Positions 1 through 11,130 of a DNA stretch of 64,000 nt are shown here, in pieces. The stretch covers positions 30,322 through 94,321 of the forward strand of contig BROG01001220.1 of NCBI GenBank assembly GCA_030159075.1, in the 5' to 3' direction. This DNA is from Atrina japonica (taxonomy: Eukaryota > Mollusca > Bivalvia > Pterioida > Pinnidae). The position numbers and the translations under genes are program-made. The notes below the pieces were generated by a model. The model was not told the origin of the DNA and did not search any database. It saw nothing but the letters and a program-made list of their open reading frames with translations. Numbering within the stretch: the stretch's first letter is position 1; each line of letters opens with the position of its first letter.

Positions 1-427
1 TATTTTTTCTCTGCTTAATTGGCGAATAAATATACACTATTCACACGACTATGAATTAGTTAACTATACTGGTACACCAGTATCTTTTGCTTAAAGGAGA
101 ATGCACCGGAATATGTGTATGCCTCTTTTTAACTATTAAAATATTTTAATTGACTATTTTTCTTTTCAACATATACGTTATGACTTTTAGACAAATAATT
201 TAAAATAATATTATTTCGAAAATGTCGCTGGTAATATTATTTCAATTTTTCAAAAAGAAAAAAATATTTGACAAAAATGTAAAATTTTTCAAATGAACCA
301 TATCATTTTATTACTTGAACTAAACCGCATGCTGAGTACTGGTAAAATATAATAGAGTCTCACCACGCTATAACTGAAATATCATTGAACTCGGTGTAAA
401 ACAATGACTTTGCAGGTAAGAAATATT
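1..427. other. AT-rich stretch without a recognisable gene
   Basis: No credible ORF, RNA gene or repeat boundary is visible here. The sequence is AT-rich and ends where a degenerate tRNA-like SINE begins. Confidence 0.5.
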
Positions 428-645
428 CGGGACCATGTGGTTAGAGTATCACGCTTAAAACAACGAAACCTCTCTCCTCTAGTCAGCGAGGGCTCGAGTC
501 CCGCTGGAACCTAAGTTTATTTTGTGAGGTCAGTGATACACTGTGGGTACACTGATTAAATGAATTCTCCCCTCCACCAATAAACACTGGTCGCCATCAT
601 TTGACTGACAACAAGTTGAATGTAACGTAAACCATTATTATGATA
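428..645 (+). mobile_element. Degenerate tRNA-derived SINE (SINE-A family)
   Basis: A tRNA-like head (ATGTGGTTAGAGTATCACGC, then GGGCTCGAGTCCCGCTGG as a B-box-like stretch) is followed by CTCCACCAATAAACACTGGTC and CGCCATCATTTGACTGACAAC. The order matches the intact SINE-A copy at 48949-49196. Many substitutions mark it as an old copy; the ends are approximate. Confidence 0.5.
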
Positions 646-816
646 AGTCAATAATAATAAAGTTGTCGTCTTTATATGGTGTTTATATATCACAATTGAT
701 ACGATATACTTAACATTTTATATACAAAGGCAAATTAAGTACTGATAAGTTGTTGCCATAAATGCATCGGGAAGCGTGTATGATATCAACATTTCGCGGT
801 GTATGTTACATTTCAG

Positions 817-895
817 CAAGGGAAGCTTACTCCTCCATGGCACTTAATACCACCTATGTATTTTCAGAGGTCAGTGTTTGTGCAATGTTCACCTG
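817..895 (+). mobile_element. Penelope-like element 3' fragment
   Basis: The segment with GCTTACTCCTCCATGGCAC and CAGAGGTCAGTGTTTGT aligns by eye with the 3' UTR of the Penelope-like copy at about 47010-47080. A 100-residue open frame across it (762-1064) has no coding character and is treated as chance. Confidence 0.5.
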
Positions 896-1324
896 TGTAG
901 TATACCGTCTTTCGAACCCCCTTGGTATAAATAATTTGCAAACTAATTTGGAAATCTGCATTTATTTTTTGAAAGCGTTAATGTTTGTTTGGAAGATGCA
1001 TGTACACAGCTCAGGTTACACCTGTCCTATAATTGTTCTGTTAGTTGTGATCCTTGAGAGATAGTGTCGGGAAATATGTAAAACTCTATGGTGTATTGTT
1101 GACATAGGTAAATAGAAGTTGTGTGATATCAGGAGTACAGTGTAATATTATTATTTACTCTGTGGTCATTCTATTTTAGCTGTCAATGAACCATTTATTC
1201 CATATGTAATTTATCTGAATAGCGTAAACACGTACATACAATTTGACTGTCGAGGAAACAAGAAGCGAGAAGACTTCCAATTGTTTAACGATTTTTTAGG
1301 AAGAATTTACTCTTCCTACTGGTT

Positions 1325-1576
1325 TTACTGGTGTAGCAGTTGGGTTTGAAGTAGGATTTGGCCTTCGTCTACTTCAGTCGTCGAACGATGCTTCCATTTG
1401 GATAGGTGAGAGCTTTCACATGGTACCCATTCATCCGTAATCGGGAGTTTCTGATATTCTACAATTCTGCACAGTGCCATAATATCTTCTGTGTTACATA
1501 AAAAAACAAATGTGGAATGCTGTGTGTGAAAGTTTATCAGAAGTATTATATTTGGGTCATCGTAACCCCCAACCAA
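1325..1576 (-). CDS. Possible hypothetical ORF or terminal exon
   Basis: An 83-residue open frame reads MVGGYDDPNIILLI at its start and ends in a stop at 1325. It contains a mixed hydrophobic and charged sequence (ITDEWVPCESSHL) that looks more protein-like than neighbouring chance frames. I do not recognise a family. No clear AG acceptor lies immediately upstream on the minus strand, so an exon boundary cannot be placed. It could be a spurious frame. Confidence 0.2.
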   Translation of the reverse strand: MVGGYDDPNIILLINFHTQHSTFVFLCNTEDIMALCRIVEYQKLPITDEWVPCESSHLSKWKHRSTTEVDEGQILLQTQLLHQ

Positions 1577-1694
1577 TAAAACCGAAAAGAAAATAGGTAA
1601 ATGATTCTCATTTTACGTTCCTTCAAATTTACGATCTCGTACATCCATAAACTGCAAAGTAAACGGGTGTTTAATGAATATATAGCCACATTCA

Positions 1695-1762
1695 TTATTC
1701 ATTTGAGTTATTTATATATATATATATATATATTTTTTTTTTTCATTTTTTTTTGTTTGTTT

Positions 1763-1797
<35 letters not shown>
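1695..1797. repeat. TA run and T-rich tail at the 3' end of LINE copy A
   Basis: A (TA)n run and then a long T stretch directly precede AACGCCACTTTCAAC, the reverse complement of the LINE 3' end. On the minus strand this is the A-rich tail of the insertion. Confidence 0.7.
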
Positions 1798-1799
<2 letters not shown>

Positions 1800-1960
1800 G
1801 CCACTTTCAACAATATTTCAGTCATATTGTGGCGGGATAATGTAAAATATATATATTTAACGTAAAAATGGAGCATATTTATCTAATAAAACTTTTGCAC
1901 ACTGAAATTTTCTACAATACAATATTTTATAGATTTCCAATAAAAGAGTATTTTGACGTT

Positions 1961-4900
1961 TCAAATTTTTGAATATAAATTAATATCTTTAAGATATTCT
2001 AAAATGATGTCGCCAGCGACGTTATTAAAAACACTATTAAGATCTGTCTCGGAGTAATATTTCTCACGAGCAGGTTTAAAATCTGTACATTCTGTTAAAA
2101 TGTGTTTAATAGTTAGCCTTGAACCACACGGTACACATTCCGGTGGTTCTTCTTTAAATAATAAATATTTATGTGTAAGGTTACTATGACCAATACGGAG
2201 TCTGGTCAGAGTTACCTCATCTTTTCTATTTGTAGTGAAGACTGGTGAATTATTTATAAATTTTGTATTTATTTCATGTAATTTATTTTCAGTTTGTAGG
2301 TCCCAATGTTGTTGGAATGCTGCAGTCATGTAATCTATAATAGATGGTTTAAGATCTGTGTATGAAATTTTATTTTCAGACGGTAAATTTTTCATTACTA
2401 ATTTAGCAATTTTATCAGCTTTTTCATTTCCTTTTATGCCGATGTGGCTAGGAATCCAACAGAAGACTATCTCTGTACCTACAGATGTCAGGTAATGTAC
2501 TGTCTCTATTATTTCAAAAATTATGTTATTAGAAAGGCTCACACTTTCAATTGATTTCAAACAAGACAAAGAATCTGAGTAGATAACACTTTTTCTTATT
2601 GCTTTTGTCTTTATATAATTTAATACCAGTAAAATTGCTGTGGCCTCAGTGGTGAAAATAGAGGCATTATGCGGCATGTTTGTTTTGAGAATTTCAAAGT
2701 TAATAATAGCTGAAGCTGAAACGTTGGTTGAGGACTTTGATCCATCAGTGAATATAGGTAAAAAGTTGTTGTTGTCATAAACTTCTTTCAATTCTAAATA
2801 TTGTTCTTTTAAATCTATTAGATTTGATTCAGATTTTTTTGTTACTGCTAAGAGATAAGTCAACATTTGGTTTTGTTAGTTCCCAGGGTGGTGTTGTGTA
2901 TATATTTAGGTCTGAAATAGTGTACAGATATAAGTCACAGTCTTCAATATGTTCCTTGATTCTAATGCCAAGTGGAGCAATAGTTTTTGTACGATGTTCG
3001 TACATTTGCTCATATAATGGATGAAAGACTCAGTCGTAAGCCGGATTGTTAGAATCAGACTTTAATTTTGTAATATACTGTAACTTTAGTTTAATCCGAC
3101 GTTGTTCTAGAGGTAATTCTCCAGCTTCTACATATAAATTATCTATTGGCGATGTTCTAAATGCACCAAGTGCGAGACGCAAACCTTGGTGATGAACGGT
3201 ATCAATTATTTTTAAGTAGGAACGACGAGCAGAGCCATACACTATGCATCCATAGTCTAGTTTTGATCGAATAATAAGTGAACGATATAATTGTAGGAGA
3301 ACTGTTTTATCTGCTCCCCAGCTTGTATTTGACACTACTTTCAAAATATTTAAAGCCTTTAGACATTTTACTTTTAATAATTTCAAGTGAGGGATGAAAG
3401 TAAGTTTTCTGTCAAAAATAAGTCCTAAAAAATGTGTTTCTTGTAGAACTTTAATTTCATTACCATTTAGATATAATTCAGGGTCCGAATGAATATGCCG
3501 TTGGTTTCAAAAATTAATGAATACTGTTTTAGAATTTGAAAATTTAAAGCCGTTTTCTGCTGCCCATTGTTCTACCTTTCTTAGGGATAACTGTATTTGT
3601 CTTTCAATGGTATGCATGTGTTTGGCTCTGTAAGACATGACAAAATCATCAACATATAATGATCCCTGCATGTCTTGGCTTAAAATTTTACTTAAACTAT
3701 TTATTTTTAAATTAAAAAGTGTAACTGACAATATACTACCTTGTGGAACGCCCATTTCTTGATTGTGTCTTTCAGACAATGTGTTATTGACCCTTACTTT
3801 AAAATTTCGGTTTTCTAAAAACTTTGAAATAAAATTTGGCATTCGACCACGTAATCCTGCTCAAAAGTCTTTCAATATACCGTGTTTCCAAGTCGTGTCG
3901 TATGCTTTTGCAAGGTCAAAAAGACCGATACGGCATGTTGTTTATGCAGGAAAGCATTTCTAACAAACGTTTCTAGTCGAACTAAATGATCTGTGGTGCT
4001 TTTCTTTTTCCTAAAACCACATTGTATAGTAGATATAATTTTATTATGTTCGAGGTACCATATTAATCGATCATTTATCATTCTCTCCATAGTCTTACAA
4101 ATACAACTAGTAAGAGCTATGGGACGATGGTTGTTTGCGTCACTATGATCTCTCCCAGGCTTTGGAATAGGAATGATGGTTGCTTCCCGCCATGTATCAG
4201 GGAATTTTCCCGTTTTCCAAATATCATTAAAAATCTGTAGTAAAACATAAAGAGCATCTGAAGGTAAACGTTTTAAAAATTGATAGTGTATTTTATCGGG
4301 ACCTTCAGCAGTGTCGTGTCCTTTATGTAGAGATGTTCTTAATTCATCTATGTTGAATTCTTTATTATAAAATTCTTCATTTTGTTTCTCTATTTTATGT
4401 TTATGTTTGCTAAATGTGTCTGAACAATGGTCTGATGATGAATTGTGTGAAATTGTTTCAGCTAATTTATTTGCGATATCGGTTGTTTGTGTAATGACAG
4501 TTTTATTAGTTTTTAGATGTTTTATATTGTTAGTTGACCCACGGCCTCTTATTTTACTGATCATATTCCAAACTTTGTTCAATGGGATATTATTATTAAG
4601 TTTTGAAATAAATTTTTCCAGCAGTCCCGGCGTTTCTGTTTTATTGTTCGTCGTGCTTTTCCGCGTGCTATACGAAAGCACTTATAATGTATTTTAAGTG
4701 GTCTGCGTCTAAATAAGTTTTCTGATTTTTTACGCTGTTTTATTACATTTTTACATTCATCATCGTACCATGGTTTTCGACGTTTTGGGTTTGTCGAGGT
4801 TTGAGGAATTGTTTTTGTCGCTGCATGTATTATGATTTCTGTAAATCTGTCCATTGGATTTTCACAGTTCAGGATATTTTCGTTAATATGTAAAGAACAC

Positions 4901-5618
4901 AATGTTTTAAAAGTAGACCAGTCTGCTTGTTTTAGTTTCCATCGCTGGTAGCATCATTTTCATCATAATTTGTTGTTATAATTATAATTGGAAAATGATC
5001 ACTTTCGCATAAATCATCATGTACTTCCCATGGAAAATCATTGTAAATATCTGGAGTTGTAAATGAAAGATCAATAGCTGTATATGATCCTGTTCCTGGA
5101 TGCATATACGTATCTGATCCATCATTTAATAAACAAAAATAATTATTTGTTATTATATTTTCTAAGAGTTTCCCTCTTGTATTTGTTATTTTACTACCCC
5201 ATAGCGGGTTATGGGCATTAAAATCGCCAAGTAAAAGTACTGGTCCAGGTATTTGTTCTAATAAATTATCTAAAGTATTACCATCAATGTCAGAATTAGG
5301 AAGAATATAAAGAGAACAAATAGTGAATACAAATGACAATGTTACTCTAACAGCAACAGCTTGTATATTTGAGTTAATTTGTTGTGCACTATGGACAATA
5401 TCTTGTCTTATTAGTATAGAGGAGCCGCCAGCAGCTCTTTCATGAGTAGTATCAATTGTATTATAGAATTGATAACCCCGGAGTGAAATATTATTGTCAA
5501 TTAAATGTGTCTCCTGAAGACATATAATGGCTGGGTTTAAATCCTGGACCAATAAAATAAGTTCCTCAAAATTAGATTTGATTCCTCGACAATTCCATTG
5601 GATTATTGTATTTTTCAT
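1961..5618 (-). pseudogene. LINE ORF2: endonuclease - reverse transcriptase - RNase H (frameshifted)
   Basis: The endonuclease (5618-4932) starts MKNTIIQWNCRGIKS and shows LQETHL, GDFNAHNPLWGS, TAIDLSF and SDHFPI, so its catalytic E, D/N and SDH residues are present. The reverse transcriptase spans about 4900-3030 in several frames, with GVPQGSILS and the catalytic SLYVDDF. The RNase H domain (2866-1961) has FTDGSKSS, a TTEAT glutamate, YSDSLSC and IPSHIGIKGNEKADKIA, which supplies the acidic set plus the histidine. A CGSR...HILTEC zinc-like motif follows. Frame changes near 4915, 3860-3840 and 3450 break it. The 3' stop is at 1961. Family assignment is firm; the clade (I, Nimb or relative) needs a tree. 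Confidence 0.88.
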
Positions 5619-5821
5619 TTTATTCTAGTGAGAGATATTTTCCGACCACTTTTGATCGGAGATACACTGCGATCTTTTGCAGGTTTTGATTTAGATTTCT
5701 TTTCATTTTGTTTATTTTCATTGCAAGGAAGATACATCTTCCATTTCCACTTCAAGCACATCAAACCTATTTGATGTATGAACATCAGACTTTTTTGTAC
5801 TGTGTATTGATTTCTTTTCAA
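5615..5821 (-). pseudogene. C-terminal remnant of LINE ORF1, overlapping the ORF2 start
   Basis: Only the last 60 or so codons remain, lysine-rich, ending SGRKISLTRIK. The same ending (KKGNRKISL) is seen in ORF1 of copy C at about 18168. The TGA stop overlaps the ATG of ORF2 in the four bases ATGA (5618-5615). The upstream part was lost by truncation at about 5828. Confidence 0.75.
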
Positions 5822-5828
5822 CGTTTTT

Positions 5829-6176
5829 ATTTCTGTTTGTTTGTTTGTTTGTTTTTGTTTAACGCCACTTTCAACGATATTTCAGTCATATCGTGGCGAT
5901 TCATGTAAAATTATTTATTTAAGTAAAATCATAGTAAGTCTATTCTCTTTAAAACATTTGACACTAAACATTTGGTAAAAGACGAACAACTTTGTGAATT
6001 GATAAAATATTAATCAAATATTTCAAGTTTTGGAATATAACCCAATATCTTTAAGATATTCTAAAATGATGTCGCCAGCGACGTTATTAAAAACACTATT
6101 AAGATCTGTCTCGGAGTAATATTTCTCACGAGCAGGTTTAAAATCTGTACATTCTGTTAAAATGTGTTTAATAGTT
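5829..6176 (-). mobile_element. I-superfamily LINE copy B, 3' part (interrupted)
   Basis: A (TTTG)n tail (5832-5860) leads into AACGCCACTTTCAACG and then the end of the RNase H frame, nearly identical to copy A at 1985-2112. The match stops exactly at AATAGTT (6170-6176), where a poly(T)-headed foreign LINE starts. The rest of copy B resumes at 12876. Confidence 0.9.
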
Positions 6177-6368
6177 TTTGTTTTTTTTTTTGTTTTTTTT
6201 TCTTTATTAATTATATATAACCCATTTTACAATTCATCTTATCCCGGGCCAAGATAAGATGATGACATATGATATATATTGAAAGAGAAAGAAACCATTA
6301 CACTGGATAAGAAGGATATTTATATCCTTCAAATATTGTAAAGTTTACATTTTATATTGTTGTCATTA

Positions 6369-6556
6369 TGAATATTTACAATACAGGCACATATACATAC
6401 ATATACACATACACATACACATACATATACACACATACATACATATACATATATATATATATATATACATATATATACATATATACATATATATATATAT
6501 ACATACACATACATACACATACATACATACACATACACATATACATACATACATCA
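6369..6556. repeat. TATACA/CATA microsatellite in the LINE 3' region
   Basis: An alternating (CATA)n, (TACACA)n and (TA)n stretch of about 190 bp. It creates open frames of tyrosine/isoleucine/valine repeats on both strands, which are meaningless. Confidence 0.9.
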
Positions 6557-6763
6557 TAACAAAGATATGAATCTTTTTACTACATTTTCAAAACTCGACT
6601 TGAAGACACAAAGGCCTGTTAGTCGTGAAAATAGAGACTTCTTTATATAATGTCGCAAGTTTGTTTCAGTTTCTACTTCTTTTTCAAAATCGAGCAGTCA
6701 TTTTTATATTTAAATATACTGTATGCAATCAGTGAAATAAATTCATTTAAAAACAATGTTTTG

Positions 6764-9700
6764 TTATTTTTTTCCAAATAGAAACCTACAATGATGTGTT
6801 TCCATTTGATCATCAAAATTCAGAATAATACCCAGAATATTCCAAATATTTTTAACAATGGGACAGTCAAAAATTAAATGTTTTGAGTTTTCAACAATAT
6901 CGGTACAGTTGTTACACATTTCGTTTTGTACGAGTTTGATTTTCATGAGAAAAGAATTATTGCATAGTATATTATGCAATAGTTTATAGTTGAATTCAGA
7001 TATTTTTTTGTCTTGTAATGAGGAAATTTTACATGTACGATATATTAGTCCACAGGTATTTTATCTATTTTTTAATTCTCGAGATAGTGAAGATTGATGT
7101 AATGGAATTTGGAACTTTTTTCTTAAGAATATTTTTGTAAAAGAAAGAACATTTTTTCTCTAGAATATTATGAAATCCAGTATGAAATAAAAACGAGTAT
7201 TTTTTCTTTATATTTGGAATTAATAATTCATTTTTGCACAATTTACTCATTGCATTTTTTACAGCAGCTTTAATCATTTTTGAATTCACATATCCAATTT
7301 GTTTTATTTTCCAACTTGTTAAGAATTTCATGTATTGGTTTTTGCATTACCATTCGGACTGAATTAGGTCTTTTATATAAAAGAAAATCACTCTTCGACC
7401 AAGAAGAAAAAACGTATAAAGTTTTTCCCCTTATATTTAAATAAGCTATTATTCCAGATTGGTTGGGATAGAATATCAGTGGGAGATAATGATTCTAAAT
7501 AAATATTTTGTTTACATTCGTTGAAGTTTGAGAAGATTTCTTTATAGAACTGTGGAAGAGTATCTAAGATTTTATATTCTCGTATATCTCTTTTCACTTG
7601 TTTTTAACAAATATTCCGGATATATTTTGTGTTTCTCTAAATGTCCTTTTATTTATATCATACATAAAATTTTGTTTATTAAAAATTTTCGGTATCCATG
7701 TCGCTTTAAAAGATTTTCTCATTAATTTCTATGTCTACTATATTTAAACCCCCACTATTAACATCCCCTATCAATGTATTTCTTTTTATTCTGTCTGTTT
7801 TATTTCCATAGGAAATTGAATATACTTGATCTGATTTTTTTAACAAGGTTTTGATCTGGTAAGGGTAGTATTGATGCTGTATAAATAAATTTGGATATGG
7901 CCAGTGTGTTTACAATGCAGGTTTTGCCAAAGAGTGTTAGTTTCCTTTTTTTCCAATTTTTCAAATATTTTTTTCCATGTCACTCACTGGTTTTTGTCCC
8001 AATTTTTATTATAGCATTCTAGTTTATCATGACCTAAATAAATACCTAGACATCTTTATTGCTTTATTTTCTACCTCTATCCCGAATAAGTTTTGATAAT
8101 TATTTTTTAACCCCTCCCATTAGTATGCATTTAGTCTTATTTATGTTTATTTTTGAACCTGCAATATTACAAAAGGAATTTATCACTTTTAAAGTCTTAT
8201 CTAAGGAATCAATATTTTTTAAACAAACAGTTAGATCATCTGCATGTTGAATAGTTTTAATTTCATTATGTCCTAATAATTTTATCCCTGATATATTGTT
8301 ATTTTCTCTTATTTTAAGAGCTAGAATTTCTGCAACAAATAAGTATAAAATTGCCGAAATAGGACATCCTTGTCTAATTCCACGCGACATCTTACATGTT
8401 TTTGATATCCACCCGTTGTTTTTTAGTCGATAAAAATAGGATTAGTGTATAAAATTTTTAATCCAAGAGATAAAATTTTTTGCCAAAATTAAATTTTTCT
8501 AGAACATGGAAAAGAAATTCCATTCAACGGAATCGAATGCTTTTTCGAAATCCAGAAAAAGTAATATCCCTTGATCATTATTATAATCACATTGATCAAA
8601 TACATCTAGTAATAGGCGCGCATTTTCTCCAATTTGACGACCTTTAATATATGCAGATTGCTGCTTTCCTATAAGGCTGTTTATTACTTTCTGGAGCCTG
8701 CGTGCGAAGACAAAAGCTATGAATTTTATAGTCAGTATTTGTTAGACTTAAAGGTCTGTAATTTTTTAAGAGATTTTTATCACCTTTTTAAATATTAGGG
8801 TAATTATAGCTAAACGTTGTGAAAAACTCATTTCTTTTTCTTGATTATATATAAATAATAACTTTGCTAGAATAGGGGTTCTATAAGTTCCCAAAAACAC
8901 TGATAAAATTCTGCAGTGAGTCCATCTATTCCAGGACTTTTGCCCCTTTTCATATCAAAAGGACTGCATTTTTTATTTCCATTCTCGTAGGTAATTTATC
9001 ACAAAATTCTTTCATATTTTCGGAAATTTTCCGGCGTCTCTACAGTGTCTATATAGTTTTTAATTTCATTCAGATTAATATCGTTTGTTTCGTATAATTT
9101 TGTATAATAATTGCACATTTCTTTTAAAATTCCATCGTTTCCGTTAATTATATTATTATCGTCCGATTTTAATTCGTTTATAACATTATTTTCTTGATGT
9201 TGTTTTTTCTAATGAAAGAAAGAATTTAGTATTTTTCTCTCGCCCTCCTGTACCCATTTAGCTTTCGACCGTATTTGTGCACCCCTAGCTTTATCGTCAT
9301 AGTACTTGTTTATTTATATTTCTAATAGTCTTTTTTATTCATGTCAATATTTACACTTTGTTTCGTATCAAATATCATCTAATTCTTTTTCCAAGTTTAA
9401 TATATTCTTTTTGTCTTCTAATTGACTGGCTTTAGCAAATTGAATTGAAAATCGCCCGAACTTTTATATTTTAAAAAATTCCCACATAGTTATGGGATCT
9501 TCATCTTCAAGGTGTTCTAAAATATATTTTGTTACCTTCCCTATATGTTTCATTTTTTAGATATTTTGCATTTATTTTCCAGTACCCTGGACCTTTTTTC
9601 AAAATCAAAAATATTAATTTTCAAATTCAAATACCGATGATCGGTCATACGTATATTTTTACCGTGTGTACCTGGTACACGTTTAACATCAATAGAATTA

Positions 9701-10336
9701 ACTTCACATTCATTTTCAGAATTAGTAAAAATAAAATCTATTCTACTTTTTGGAATATTCATCTCATTGCACCAGGTAAAACCCTTGAGATCATTATGTT
9801 TAGAAAACCCATAAATCAATAAGATCATTTTCAGATAGAAATGTTTTCAATTCTTTTGACTCTTTACATTTTCTTTATCAAAATTACAGTTAAAATCTCC
9901 AAACAAATTCATATTGTTTTTTAAATTGTGCGTAATGCATTATATATCTTCTTTAGTTTTTCAATAAAAATATAGTTTTGATTTCTCATCATTTGGAGCA
10001 TATATATTTGAAAAAGTGAAATATTTCATTTCAATTTTAACATTAAGAAGTAATATTCTCCCATCATTTGATCTATGTATATCTATAGGCTCAAAATCAA
10101 GTTTTTTGTCACAAAATACAGAGACTCCTCTGCTAAACTGTGAATCAGAAAATGTTTGATAACATGGGCCCTCCCATTTTGTTTTCATATTTTTTAAACT
10201 TTATTTTCTATGAAGTGTGTTTCCTGAACGAATATCAAATCAAATTTCTACTTTTGAACCATTCATATAGTTTATTTCGTTTTTCGTCAGAATTCAGCCC
10301 CCTAACATTTACTGAGGCGACATTTAACTGATTCAT
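6764..10336 (-). pseudogene. Tx1/L1-like ORF2: endonuclease - RT - C-terminal zinc motif (degenerate)
   Basis: The frame opens at 10336 with MNQLNVASVNVRGLNSD, the typical first beta strand of an AP-type endonuclease. Further endonuclease pieces lie at 10188-9961 (FSRGVSVFCDKK, FSNIYAPND) and 9828-9550 (SRIDFIFTN, MTDHRYLN). The reverse transcriptase is recognisable at 8390-8100: MSRGIRQGCPISAILYLF followed by IQHADDLTV, where HADD replaces the common YADD/YVDD. The C-terminal part (6979-6764) has CNNCTDIVENSKHLIFDCP, a C-C-H-C pattern seen near the end of L1/Tx1 ORF2. Many indels break it. Confidence 0.8.
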
Positions 10337-11130
10337 AGTTGCAAAGTGTAGATACGAAATAGTACTTATCTATATGTATACAAAAATTAGATCTAACTGA
10401 TTCACAGTTGCAAACTGTAGATACGAAATAGTACATATCAATTAATCTAGTTGATTCACAGTTGCAGAGATAGATAAGCAATAGTACATATCTATATGTA
10501 TACAAAAATTTAAATCTAACTGATTCACAGTTGCAACATGTAGATACGAAATAGTACATTCTATATGTATACAAAAAATTGAATCTAACTGATTCACAAG
10601 TTACAAAATGCAGATACGAAATAGTACTATCTATTGTTTACAAAAATTAAATCTTACTGATTCACCGTTTAGTAATGTAGATACGAAATAGTACATATCT
10701 ATATGTTTACAAAAATTAAATCTAACCGATTCCCACGTTGCAAAATGTAGATACGAAATAGTGCATATCTATATGTATACAAAAATTTAAATCTAACTGA
10801 TTCACAGTTGCAAAATGTAGATACGAAATAGTACATATCTATATGTTTACAAAAATTAAATCTAACTGATTCACAGTTGCAAAATGTAGATACGAAATAG
10901 TACATATCTATATGTTTACAAAATTAAATCTAACCGAATCACAGTTGCAAATGTAGAATACGAAATAGTACATATCTACATATATACAAAAATTAAATCT
11001 AGTTGATTCACAGTTACAAAATGTAGATACGAAATAGTAACATATCTATATGTTTACAAAAATTAAATCTAACTGATTCACAGTTGCAAAAGGTTGATAC
11101 GAAATAGTACATATCTATATGTATACAAAA
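10331..11130. repeat. 12-unit tandem array, about 68 bp per unit, between LINE ORF1 and ORF2
   Basis: Units are marked by GATTCACAGTTGCAAAATG near 10331, 10400, 10454, 10521, 10589, 10659, 10728, 10799, 10868, 10936, 11004 and 11075. Each continues with TAGATACGAAATAGTACAT and TATGTTTACAAAAATTAAAT. On the minus strand the array fills the gap between ORF1 and ORF2. Its last unit contains the ORF2 start codon: CTATGAATCAGTTAAAT there, CTGTGAATCAGTTAGAT in the other units. The spaced look resembles a CRISPR array, but the whole unit repeats and no unique spacers exist. Confidence 0.93.

Larger units (their letters stand above)
1798..5828 (-). mobile_element. I-superfamily non-LTR retrotransposon, copy A (5'-truncated)
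   Basis: Reading on the minus strand the element carries the last part of ORF1, then ORF2 with an apurinic-type endonuclease, a reverse transcriptase and an RNase H domain, then a short 3' UTR ending in a CGCCAC...GTGGCG stem-loop and an A-rich tail. EN-RT-RNase H order is the layout of the I superfamily. The copy is cut in the ORF1 C-terminus near 5828, where the tail of copy B begins, so A and B are head to tail. It is the most complete ORF2 of the three copies in the window. Several frameshifts make it inactive as read. Confidence 0.9.

Noticed and set aside
762..1064. A 100-codon plus-strand frame
   Set aside because: Its middle is Penelope 3' UTR sequence, which is non-coding in the other copies.
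6329..6559. Tyrosine/isoleucine/valine-rich frames on both strands
   Set aside because: They are translations of the TATACA microsatellite.
10331..11130. Regularly spaced repeats that look like a CRISPR array
   Set aside because: The whole 68-bp unit repeats with no unique spacers, and the DNA is eukaryotic LINE sequence.
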